In this document: piece after piece, positions 1-6,369 of the stretch | How positions within the stretch are numbered: position 1 is the stretch's first letter | Layout: each line of letters opens with the position of its first letter | DNA from: an uncultured Collinsella sp. | Lineage (GTDB): Bacteria; Actinomycetota; Coriobacteriia; Coriobacteriales; Coriobacteriaceae | DNA length: 14,500 nt | NCBI GenBank assembly: GCA_958413765.1 | Contig: CATYVH010000046.1 | Span: forward strand, 1 to 14,500 | Direction of reading: 5' to 3' | Translations under genes and position numbers: made by a program | The notes under the pieces: generated by a model | What the model saw: the letters and a program-made list of their open reading frames with translations, nothing else | Database searches by the model: none | Told to the model about the DNA's origin: nothing

Positions 1-1133
1 AACGCGTGAGCTGCGGATTCCTGGTTCATGCCGATCCCCTCGTCCTCAACGCTTATGTCGATCGTGCCCGCGCCCGCATCCGGCGTTATGGCAAACGTGA
101 CGGTTGTGCCCGCGTCCGAATACTTGGCGGCGTTTTGCACGATCACGCGCAGCGCCTGCTTCACGAGTGCCACGTCAACCGATGCGTTGCAGCGCGGGTC
201 GCTGGTAAGTGCGGCATCATACGCCAGCCGATATGTGTGCCCGGCATCGATCATCTGAGATTCTTCGCAAACCTCGCCGACCAGTGCAGCCAGGTTAGTA
301 TTCGCACGCCGTAGCACGGTGCGACCGGCATCGCCGCGCGCCAAAAATAGCAGCTGCTCAACGAGCTCCTGCATATGCTCGCTTTCGGCTTTGAGCGAGG
401 CGATGGACTCTGCTAGCACGTCCGGGTCGTCTTTCCCCCAGCGGTCGAGCATGTTTACGTAGCCCTGAATCACCGCGATGGGTGTGCGCAGCTCGTGGCT
501 TGCATCGTTGACAAAGCGCATCTGCTGCAGCTTTGCCTCTTGCATCTGACGCAGCAGGCGGTTGAGCGCGACCTCGATGCTCGCCAAGTCGGCGTCGCCG
601 GTGGTGACGCTCGGCGAGTCGACGCTCGCGCGCTCGATGGCCTGCTCGAGCGTTTCCATCTTGCCGCCGGCGAGCTGCATGCGGCCGAGCTCGTCAACGC
701 GCAGGGCCAGGTCGTTGAGCGGCGCCATAGTGCGGCGCACGCGGCGGGCGCCGCCGAGCATATCGAGCACGCTGATAACCTGCCAGCCCGCAACGACAAG
801 GTAGAGAGCCCATAGCGTGACGAGGTCCTGTGCGAGGGGGAAGGTCTTGGTGCTACGTGCAAGCTCGACGGTATAGGTGAGCGTGGTCAGGTCCCAGCCG
901 CGCGCGGGGGTCAGCGACATGCTGCGAACAGCGGCGCCGGGGATCCATCCCGCGGTAAACGCGCCATCGGGCAGCGTCTGGTTGTAGCCATAGACGAGGA
1001 TCGCCGCCGCAACAAGCAGCAGCAACAGATCCAGCCAGACGTAGCTCACCAAGCGGCGCCACATATAGCTCCAGTTGATGGCGCGGGCGATGGAGGTGAC
1101 GCGCTTAGCCTCGTCGTTACGCGCGGCAGACAT
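1..1133 (-). CDS. Sensor histidine kinase, C-terminus cut by the window edge
   Basis: This is a membrane sensor kinase of a two-component system; 377 codons are visible and the reading frame runs off base 1. The start ATG lies at 1131-1133. There are two membrane segments, at about residues 27-50 and 102-122, with a short extracytoplasmic loop between them, then a HAMP-like linker. The phospho-acceptor box DASHELRTP has its histidine at residue 213. The N box reads NAAKYS, with the Asn at residue 334. The G1 box DEGIGM begins at residue 364, so only the last part of the ATPase domain (F and G2 boxes) lies outside the window. The gene overlaps the end of the response regulator gene by 17 bp, which implies translational coupling and a cognate pair. 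A GGGGTGGG stretch just before the ATG could serve as the ribosome binding site. The stimulus cannot be told from the sequence. Confidence 0.93.
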   Translation of the reverse strand, partial: MSAARNDEAKRVTSIARAINWSYMWRRLVSYVWLDLLLLLVAAAILVYGYNQTLPDGAFTAGWIPGAAVRSMSLTPARGWDLTTLTYTVELARSTKTFPLAQDLVTLWALYLVVAGWQVISVLDMLGGARRVRRTMAPLNDLALRVDELGRMQLAGGKMETLEQAIERASVDSPSVTTGDADLASIEVALNRLLRQMQEAKLQQMRFVNDASHELRTPIAVIQGYVNMLDRWGKDDPDVLAESIASLKAESEHMQELVEQLLFLARGDAGRTVLRRANTNLAALVGEVCEESQMIDAGHTYRLAYDAALTSDPRCNASVDVALVKQALRVIVQNAAKYSDAGTTVTFAITPDAGAGTIDISVEDEGIGMNQESAAHA

Positions 1134-1893
1134 AGCCCACCCCGCGCACGGTCTGGATGATGCGGGCACCGCCGGCGTCTTCGATCTTGGCGCGCAGGTG
1201 CGCGATGTGCACGTCGACGTTGTTGGTGTCGCCCACGTATTCGTAGCCCAGCGCCTCGTGCGCGATGCGTTCGCGCGTGAGCACGGTGCCGGCGTGCGCC
1301 ATAAGCAGGGCGAGGACGTCGAACTCGCGGGCGGTCAGCACGATGGGCGAGCCGCCGACCGTGACTTCGCGGCGGTCGGGATCGAGCGCAACCGAGCCCA
1401 CGGCGAGCGTGGCGGGGGAGGGCGAGGCAGAGGTCTTGGCCGAGTCGCCAGCCGGGGACGTCGCGGCGGTACCGGCACCCGTAGCGCCCGCCCCGGCACC
1501 GGTGCCGACCGCGCCCGAAGCCGCCCGCACGGCTTCCGAGCGCTTTAGCGCCACACGGATCCGTGCGAACAGCTCCTCGATCGCAAACGGTTTGGTCAGG
1601 TAATCGTCGGCGCCGGCATCGAGCCCGGCCACCTTGTCCATCACGGCATCGCGCGCGGTGACCATAATCACCGGCACATCCTTGTGCTTGCGGACACGCC
1701 GCAGGACCTCCATGCCGTTGAGCTGCGGCAACAGCACATCGAGCAGGATCAGATCGTAGTCGCGCTCCAGCGCCAGGTCCACAGCGGTGCGGCCGTCAGC
1801 GGCGTGCTCCACCTGGTAGCCTTCGTGCTCCAACTCGAGCGTCACAAAGCGGGCGATTTTCTCCTCGTCCTCTACGATCAGGATTCGTGCCAT
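1117..1893 (-). CDS. OmpR/PhoB-family response regulator
   Basis: This is a DNA-binding response regulator of 258 residues, the partner of the overlapping histidine kinase. The receiver domain spans about residues 1-118: acidic pocket E8 and D9, phospho-accepting D52 (in LLDVLLPQLNG), switch T79 and conserved K101 (in LTKPF). A winged-helix output domain spans about 165-258, with the typical LTAREFDVLALL start, the recognition helix around NNVDVHIAHLRAKIE, and the closing IIQTVRGVGYV. The two are joined by a long linker, about residues 120-163, rich in Ala, Gly, Thr and Ser. That is longer than in most OmpR-type regulators, which are usually 220-240 residues. The gene starts 18 bp after the DUF4342 gene, behind a weak GGGGG site, and most likely shares its transcript. 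The target genes are unknown. Confidence 0.95.
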   Translation of the reverse strand: MARILIVEDEEKIARFVTLELEHEGYQVEHAADGRTAVDLALERDYDLILLDVLLPQLNGMEVLRRVRKHKDVPVIMVTARDAVMDKVAGLDAGADDYLTKPFAIEELFARIRVALKRSEAVRAASGAVGTGAGAGATGAGTAATSPAGDSAKTSASPSPATLAVGSVALDPDRREVTVGGSPIVLTAREFDVLALLMAHAGTVLTRERIAHEALGYEYVGDTNNVDVHIAHLRAKIEDAGGARIIQTVRGVGYVCRA

Positions 1894-1911
1894 ACGTGCC
1901 CCCGTCTGCGA

Positions 1912-2454
1912 TTACTTGTCGTCGTTCAGATTTTGCTTGATGTCGTCCGCGGCGTTGGCAGCGCTATCCATAAGGTTGTTGATGCTGCCGGGCACGTCGC
2001 CGTCGCTGTCGATGCGGTAGCGCATGCCAAAGAACAGGCCAAGCAGCATCAGCCATATCGTGGCGCCCCAGGCAAACAGGGCGACGATGGGAATCAGGAT
2101 AGGAATGTTGAGGATGATCGCATCGCGGCGCGTGGCGATAAACTTGGTGTCCAGGCTCAGGCGGAAGAGTTTTTTGAGGTACTCCCACACGCTGTCCATC
2201 TTCTTGGAGAAGTCGGTCTTTTCGCTCGACTTCTCGTAGGCGGCCTGCGCGGCGACCATCTCGGCCGAGGGCTCATCGGCCGGCGCAGACTCGGTGGCGG
2301 CGTGCGCCGACGTGGTCTGGGTCTTGCCCTGCGATTCGAGCCAAATGATGGCGTCCAGAACGTTGCCGTCGGCGGCGTCGAGCGCAGCCTTGGCATCGGT
2401 GTAGCTCACGTTGCACTTGGTGCGGATGGTTTCAACTTTTTCGAGGTCGTCCAT
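1912..2454 (-). CDS. DUF4342 domain protein with UBA-like N-terminus and a membrane segment
   Basis: This 180-residue protein is of unknown biochemical role. Residues 1-44 form a small three-helix UBA/TS-N-like fold, including NVSYTDAKAALDAADGNVLDAIIWL, a type seen in elongation factor Ts and DUF4342 proteins. Residues 45-80 are an Ala/Ser/Glu-rich linker. Residues 82-112 are an amphipathic basic stretch, and residues 113-144 form one long or two short membrane-spanning helices (PILIPIVALFAWGATIWL and following). The acidic, Asp/Asn-rich tail is probably cytoplasmic. An AAAGGA ribosome binding site precedes the ATG. It is the first gene of the operon with the response regulator and kinase, so it may be a membrane-associated accessory of that sensor. 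This role is inferred from position only. Confidence 0.8.
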   Translation of the reverse strand: MDDLEKVETIRTKCNVSYTDAKAALDAADGNVLDAIIWLESQGKTQTTSAHAATESAPADEPSAEMVAAQAAYEKSSEKTDFSKKMDSVWEYLKKLFRLSLDTKFIATRRDAIILNIPILIPIVALFAWGATIWLMLLGLFFGMRYRIDSDGDVPGSINNLMDSAANAADDIKQNLNDDK

Positions 2455-2740
2455 GACCTGTCCTTTCGTTCGATGGGCGCGACACCGGGCGATCTGCCCG
2501 GGCGCGAGCGTTGCGTTCGGCGGTCTGCGTTGCGCGGTGCCGCCCCGCCCTTGGTCGAACTCTATAGTGCAGGTTATAGATTAAGCGATTCTTGAGCCAA
2601 GATTAATATTGGATGAGTTTTTGGGTGGCGCGGAGGTGGGCAGGGGCAGAAAAGGCAGGTTTTGTGTGGCGTGAAGGAGGGCGGAACGTGCCTTTTGGAT
2701 TGCGCGCGTGGGGACGGTGCGTCATTTAGGCGGCTAGCAG
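2455..2740. other. Gene-free stretch left of the inverted-repeat element
   Basis: Apart from the candidate promoter near 2573-2600, nothing convincing is coded here. The open frames that cross it on both strands are low in complexity, cross the inverted repeat and have no ribosome binding sites. The stretch 2610-2700 is unusually G-rich on the plus strand, with several GGGTGG, GGAGG and GGGCAGGGG runs. Confidence 0.5.
2573..2600 (-). promoter_or_regulatory. Candidate promoter for the DUF4342-regulator-kinase operon
   Basis: Read on the minus strand, TTGGCT (2595-2600) and TATAAC (2573-2578) are separated by 16 bases and lie about 120 bases upstream of the first gene. The -10 box is good and the -35 box is fair. 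No other candidate of similar quality was seen in the gap. Confidence 0.35.
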
Positions 2741-2922
2741 CGAGGTCTAATACTTTTCCGAGAAGTGAACGAGCTAAATCGGACCCCCGAAGCATCGACA
2801 CTTTCCGGTTGCCGTTTCCTGCGGTTTTAATGCCGGAATCCTGCGATTTTGCCGTCGAAAAATGCGGATGCTTCAGGGGTTCAAAAACAGCCGTTCACTT
2901 CGCGGAAAAGTATTAGACCTCG
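2741..2922. repeat. 182-bp imperfect inverted-repeat element, MITE-like or long hairpin
   Basis: The outer arms, 2741-2771 and 2892-2922, are inverted copies of each other over 31 bases with a single mismatch (base 2761). The left arm begins CGAGGTCTAATACTTTTCC. A second, inner pair, 2784-2796 and 2867-2879, matches at 12 of 13 positions around the shared core GAAGCATC. The region between the inner arms contains two similar stretches, TCCTGCGGTTTT and TCCTGCGATTTT. The element therefore could fold as a long hairpin in RNA or DNA and resembles a non-autonomous mobile element with terminal inverted repeats. No transposase is present. No clear target-site duplication flanks it: the bases just outside the arms differ. 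Whether it recurs in the genome cannot be judged from this window. Confidence 0.7.
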
Positions 2923-3006
2923 ATAGCGGGGGGATGGTGAGTCGGTATCAAGCCGGCGGCAGAAATGGGATAAGAAAAGTGTATGGATCGCATGGATTAA
3001 AACTAC

Positions 3007-3041
3007 GTTGCAAAAGTATGAAAATATCCTACAATTGCAAC
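3007..3041 (+). promoter_or_regulatory. AbiE promoter nested in a dyad, probably giving a leaderless mRNA
   Basis: TTGCAA (3008-3013) and TACAAT (3030-3035) form a -35/-10 pair with 16 bases between them. Transcription would begin about 7 bases after the -10 box, which is the A or T of the ATG at 3042, and no Shine-Dalgarno sequence precedes that ATG. GTTGCAA (3007-3013) and TTGCAAC (3035-3041) are perfect inverted repeats that overlap the -35 box and sit between the -10 box and the start. This is a natural operator, since AbiEi antitoxins are known to repress their own promoter by binding inverted repeats. Confidence 0.6.
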
Positions 3042-3665
3042 ATGAAGTACTTTAGCAACATAACGGCGATAAGCGAGCTCTCCGAGAGCGAGGGCGTGTT
3101 CACCACAGCTCAGGCGGCTCGCATGGACATCTCTCGAGATGCGCTGGCACACTCATGTCGTGCGGGGCGTCTTGAACGGATATGCCACGGCGCCTACCGG
3201 ATGTCTGGGACACAGCGCCGAGACACCGACGAGCTCAACGCTTTTTGGAAGCTCACCAATCCCTCCCTTTGCGCGTGGGAGAGAAAACGTCAGTGGGATG
3301 GCATCGCCGTGAGCGGTACGACAGCGGCGAACCTGCAGCAAATGGGCGATTTCTATCTGTCCCCCTACAGGATGACCGCGCCCATGCGCATCAATACGAG
3401 AAACGAATCCCTATCTTTTGTAAAGCGCGAGATTGCCGAGCAGGATATAGTTTGGCTCGACGGCCTGCCGGTAACTAAACCCGAGCGCACGCTTGTCGAT
3501 CTTTGCCTCGATTGCGAGGACCCCTCATTAATTATCGATGCCTATCACGACGCGCTTGGACGTGGGCTCGATATACAACGGCTGAAAGAGCTCGTAAAGG
3601 AGAACTCTAAAACCGCCAAAAGACGCGAGCTCATGAGGCCTTTGCTGATGGTGCTAAACGGGTAA
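3042..3665 (+). CDS. abiEi: Type IV toxin-antitoxin antitoxin, AbiEi family
   Basis: This is the antitoxin and autorepressor of an AbiE-type abortive-infection pair, 207 residues from the ATG at 3042. The N-terminal winged-helix domain (about residues 10-55) reads EGVFTTAQAARMDISRD then a basic recognition region and RICHGAYRM, the hallmark of the AbiEi_4-type N-terminus. The C-terminal domain holds the family signature LPVTKPERTLVDLCLD followed by a helical tail rich in Lys and Arg. An upstream in-frame ATG at 3018 would lie inside the promoter, and longer frames reach into the inverted-repeat element; 3042 is preferred because it fits the promoter as a leaderless start and the usual family length of about 200 residues. 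The toxin gene follows after 15 bp. In known systems the antitoxin represses the operon and counters the toxin without stable protein binding. Confidence 0.85.
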   Translation: MKYFSNITAISELSESEGVFTTAQAARMDISRDALAHSCRAGRLERICHGAYRMSGTQRRDTDELNAFWKLTNPSLCAWERKRQWDGIAVSGTTAANLQQMGDFYLSPYRMTAPMRINTRNESLSFVKREIAEQDIVWLDGLPVTKPERTLVDLCLDCEDPSLIIDAYHDALGRGLDIQRLKELVKENSKTAKRRELMRPLLMVLNG

Positions 3666-3680
3666 CGCGAAACGGAGGAC

Positions 3681-4571
3681 ATGGTGAAGTACAAAACACC
3701 TACCGCATTGGAGATGGCTGTTAGGAATGCTGCAAGAGAATCGCCGATGGATACTAATCGGGCGATCGTCGGTTTCTACTTTCATCGCTTCCTATGTCGC
3801 GTTTTTTCAGAAGATGACGGCAGCTTTGTGCTCAAGGGTGGCCAAAGCGTCCTGGCGCGAACACTCGATGCACGTGTCACAAGAGATATTGACTTGGTTG
3901 CTCAAGAGGAGAGTCTCGAAGAGGCTATTGTCGATCTGGTGCAGGCTGCTTCGATTGATCTGGAGGATTTCGTTTCGTTCGTCTTTGATCGTGCAGAGCA
4001 AATCAAAGAAGAAGATGAGTATCGGTGCGGTGCGAAGGTGTGGTTCACCCCCTTTATGGGAACCAAGAAGCTACAGCCAATTTCAATTGACTTGGTAATT
4101 GATGAAGTGCGGGGACTTGAGCCTGAGGTTCTTGCGCCGATCGATCGTCTGAATATTGAGGGGCTCCCAGTCTGCGACTATCGAGTATGCCGAGTGGAGA
4201 GTGCCCTTGCAGATAAATTGCTCGCAATGATAGAGATACATGAGGGTCGCGCTTCTTCGCGAATCAAGGATATAGTCGACATCTTGGTGTACGCGAAAAC
4301 TTGCTTCGTCGATGGGGCTACGCTTGTCGAGAGAGTCGAGAAAGAAGCGTCTGCCCGCAAGGTGGCAATGCCGGAAGAGTTCGTGGCGCCTCTCTGGTGG
4401 AAACAAAATGGTTCTGCGCAGTACATAAAGATGGCGAGGCAGGCGGGGGTACTTGATCTCGCGGGGAACATTGCTGGGGCAGAAGAGATCGTCAATCGGT
4501 TGTATGCGCCGTGCTTTAATCATTCGGCGAATATGTGCAAATGGAATCCTCAGACCACGGGATGGGAATAG
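3681..4571 (+). CDS. abiEii: Type IV toxin, AbiEii/AbiGii nucleotidyltransferase family
   Basis: This toxin of 296 residues belongs to the DNA polymerase beta-like nucleotidyltransferase superfamily. Motif I appears as LKGGQS (K52, G53, G54, S56) and the metal-binding pair as TRDIDL (D69, D71). A later ADKLLAM supplies the conserved Lys (K179), followed by RIKDIVDIL with further family acidic residues. All key residues are present, so it should be active. Family members use a nucleotide substrate and cause reversible growth arrest; MenA-type relatives add nucleotides to tRNA 3' ends. GGAGG at 3674-3678 is a strong ribosome binding site, in contrast to the leaderless antitoxin gene 15 bp upstream. 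Its base composition is more AT-rich than the two-component operon, consistent with acquisition by transfer. The C-terminus beyond residue 270 (CFNHSANMCKWNP) has no motif I recognise. Confidence 0.88.
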   Translation: MVKYKTPTALEMAVRNAARESPMDTNRAIVGFYFHRFLCRVFSEDDGSFVLKGGQSVLARTLDARVTRDIDLVAQEESLEEAIVDLVQAASIDLEDFVSFVFDRAEQIKEEDEYRCGAKVWFTPFMGTKKLQPISIDLVIDEVRGLEPEVLAPIDRLNIEGLPVCDYRVCRVESALADKLLAMIEIHEGRASSRIKDIVDILVYAKTCFVDGATLVERVEKEASARKVAMPEEFVAPLWWKQNGSAQYIKMARQAGVLDLAGNIAGAEEIVNRLYAPCFNHSANMCKWNPQTTGWE

Positions 4572-4580
4572 GCTAGATAG

Positions 4581-4619
4581 TTAAGCCGGCGGCAGGACCA
4601 GTTCCTGCCGCCGGCTTAA
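4581..4619. terminator. Perfect 17-bp hairpin between convergent genes
   Basis: The arms 4581-4597 and 4603-4619 pair perfectly around a 5-base loop, with a GC-rich core and AA/TT closing ends. It lies 10 bp after the toxin stop and 21 bp after the minus-strand orphan gene stop, so it can serve both. There is no good T tract on either side (GACGTTTCTA on the plus side), so stopping efficiency is uncertain. Confidence 0.75.
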
Positions 4620-4640
4620 GACGTTTCTACTGCCTATGCG

Positions 4641-6080
4641 CTATTCGCAGGCCTGGTCGACCACCTGATTGACGGCCTTTTTTGCGGTTTCGAGGTTGCG
4701 CTGGGCTTGGGCGACAGCGGCCTCGGCCTGCTTTTTTGCCCTTACGACCTCGGCAAAGCGATTGATGGATTCGCTGTACTCGCGCGTGCGTGGGTCGAGC
4801 GCCGGCGGGACTTCGATCTCAAACAGGTCGCTAGGACGGATGGCGCGGATGCTGGCTGCTTCAGTTAATGCTTGAATCAGCTGCGCCCCGTGGCCTTCGG
4901 TAAGGTATCCAACAATTATCTCCGAAAACACTACGCGCTCATCTTCGGTCATCGTTTGGAATGACGGGCGAATGACGGTGGTGTTATGCGAAGCAACCAG
5001 ATGCTGCTTAGCGTCATCGGAGCTGACGACGAGCAGGTTGGACGCGCCGTAGCGACCCAGCATGCGCGGCATGACGATATCTCCAGCGCGGAGCTCATAA
5101 CGATCGAGAACGCTGGGGTCCACCTTTACGAATTTAGAATCCGAGCTATTTTGATTATCTGAAGCATCTACGGGCAGAAGATTGCCGTCCTGAAAATCTT
5201 GAGATGAGATTCGGCGCACCTCGACTGCGTCAATGTCGTTCGATGTCGTGCTCTCGCGGGGCATGAATGGCGCGACTCGCGTAAAAGAGTCACCGAGTGT
5301 GGCGCTGTAGTTTCGGGTGATGGCGATGAGGCTGATTTTGCCTTTTGAGAGAGCGGCGTGGTGTTGGAGCAGCTCGCGCGTGGCAAAAATGGACGTTTCG
5401 ATTGGCGTTGATCTTGACGCATTGGTATCAATGCGGGCCCAGTCAGGAGAGATAGAAAAGGTGATATCAGAGTAATACGATGTTTTACTCATATATTGAA
5501 AACGCGGTCCGGGCTCAATTGCGCTGCGAAATGCAACGCTGCGATTTCCTGAAGACAGTATGAGGAGCGCGCTTGTCATGTAGGGCCTGGGCTCGGAAAG
5601 TGGCAAATAAACGACACTCTCGATGAGCCCTTCGCGTATCAAAATCGTGCGTGCCTGCTCAGCTTTATCAAGTAAATCGGCGGGAAGCACCACGGCTGCT
5701 TGAGTGCGGCCCGAAAGGGCGAGAGCATACAGGCACCAAATAAAAGGACCCCAGTCGCAAAAATCAAGGTAGCCAGGCTCCAAATAATCGATGAGCGCGG
5801 CGCAGTCTTTTTCGACATCGCGCTTGTTTGCGCGATAGTAGTTTGATGCGTCGATAAACACTGGAGCGAGCTCACCATTACTTGCATTCTGTTTACCAGG
5901 TTCAAGCTCACAAATATCGGGCACGCCGTTACCGTTTAGGGTAAAGCACTTAGCGAGATCTTCGGCATCCACAGCGCCAGGCAGACGGACAGTGATCAGG
6001 CGACTGCCTTGTTCCAGGTTAAGCGCGCGCGAGAGGGCGGCGGCGGTGAGGCGTGGCAATGATGATGTAGTTTCACGCAT
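4641..6080 (-). CDS. Orphan type I restriction-like protein: HsdM C-terminal plus HsdS-like halves, catalytic motifs not seen
   Basis: This 479-residue protein resembles parts of type I restriction-modification systems. Residues 110-180 match the region of HsdM methylases that follows the NPPF motif: GRTQAAVVLPADLL, then IREGLIESVVYLP and TSALLIL. Residues about 300-430 look like an HsdS target-recognition half: ELRAGDIVMPRMLGRYG (G333-V336 is the GDIV core) and a SIRAIRPSDLFEIEVPPAL segment. Residues 430-475 form an Ala/Gln/Glu/Lys coiled coil, like the HsdS spacer helices. Neither a DPACGTG-type SAM motif nor an NPPY/NPPF motif is visible; the place expected for NPPF reads CDWGPF. No hsdR lies next to it. 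It could be a DNA-binding remnant, a regulator or a partner of another methylase. An AGAAAGGG ribosome binding site lies 8 bases before the ATG, and the gene converges on the AbiE toxin gene. Confidence 0.65.
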   Translation of the reverse strand: MRETTSSLPRLTAAALSRALNLEQGSRLITVRLPGAVDAEDLAKCFTLNGNGVPDICELEPGKQNASNGELAPVFIDASNYYRANKRDVEKDCAALIDYLEPGYLDFCDWGPFIWCLYALALSGRTQAAVVLPADLLDKAEQARTILIREGLIESVVYLPLSEPRPYMTSALLILSSGNRSVAFRSAIEPGPRFQYMSKTSYYSDITFSISPDWARIDTNASRSTPIETSIFATRELLQHHAALSKGKISLIAITRNYSATLGDSFTRVAPFMPRESTTSNDIDAVEVRRISSQDFQDGNLLPVDASDNQNSSDSKFVKVDPSVLDRYELRAGDIVMPRMLGRYGASNLLVVSSDDAKQHLVASHNTTVIRPSFQTMTEDERVVFSEIIVGYLTEGHGAQLIQALTEAASIRAIRPSDLFEIEVPPALDPRTREYSESINRFAEVVRAKKQAEAAVAQAQRNLETAKKAVNQVVDQACE

Positions 6081-6138
6081 GTATAGAGCCCTTTCTTCTT
6101 AGTGGGTTTATATTAGCAGAAAAATATGAAAATTTCTA

Positions 6139-6167
6139 ATGACGAGAACAGCGCACTGTGCTATCCT
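6139..6167 (+). promoter_or_regulatory. Candidate promoter in the 6081-6369 divergent gap
   Basis: ATGACG (6139-6144) and TATCCT (6162-6167) are 17 bases apart, and a TG one base before the -10 box gives an extended -10. It points toward the gene at 6370 and would leave a leader of about 200 bases. A second, weaker possibility is the -10-like GATAAT at 6283-6288. The rest of this 289-bp gap holds a perfect palindrome AGCAATTGCT at 6193-6202, the TAGAAC sites described separately, and no gene. Confidence 0.35.
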
Positions 6168-6292
6168 CGAAGCAATCCAAAGCCAACTCAATAGCAATTG
6201 CTTGATGCATTCGCTTTGTAGCCTTTAGGCAAACTAAGCAATCGAGCTGGACGATTTCACTTATGAAACTACATGTTAGATCGATAATCATC

Positions 6293-6325
6293 GTTCTAGC
6301 GTCAGAATATTCTAGAACTTAGAAC
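6293..6325. promoter_or_regulatory. Cluster of TAGAAC half-sites, possible operator
   Basis: GTTCTAG (6293-6299) and CTAGAAC (6312-6318) are perfect inverted repeats 12 bases apart, and a third half-site, TAGAAC (6320-6325), follows in direct orientation. They lie 45-77 bases upstream of the gene at 6370, a usual place for a dimeric regulator to bind. Confidence 0.35.
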
Positions 6326-6369
6326 AGACTAATCGACAAACATCTGCAACCGGATAGAAAGAAGTATTC

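Noticed and set aside
2574..2916. Open frames of 75 and 84 codons on opposite strands across the inverted-repeat element
   Set aside because: They lack ribosome binding sites, are low in complexity and run through both the G-rich stretch and the repeat arm; they are better explained as chance frames.
2862..3041. N-terminal extension of the AbiEi gene by 60 codons
   Set aside because: The extension reads through the right arm of the repeat element and the promoter, has no ribosome binding site and exceeds the family length.
2950..4595. 13-base direct repeat AAGCCGGCGGCAG at 2950-2962 and 4583-4595, flanking the AbiE genes
   Set aside because: About one such match is expected by chance in a GC-rich window of this size, the second copy is part of the terminator hairpin, and an 11-base core also occurs inside the methylase gene near 12442.
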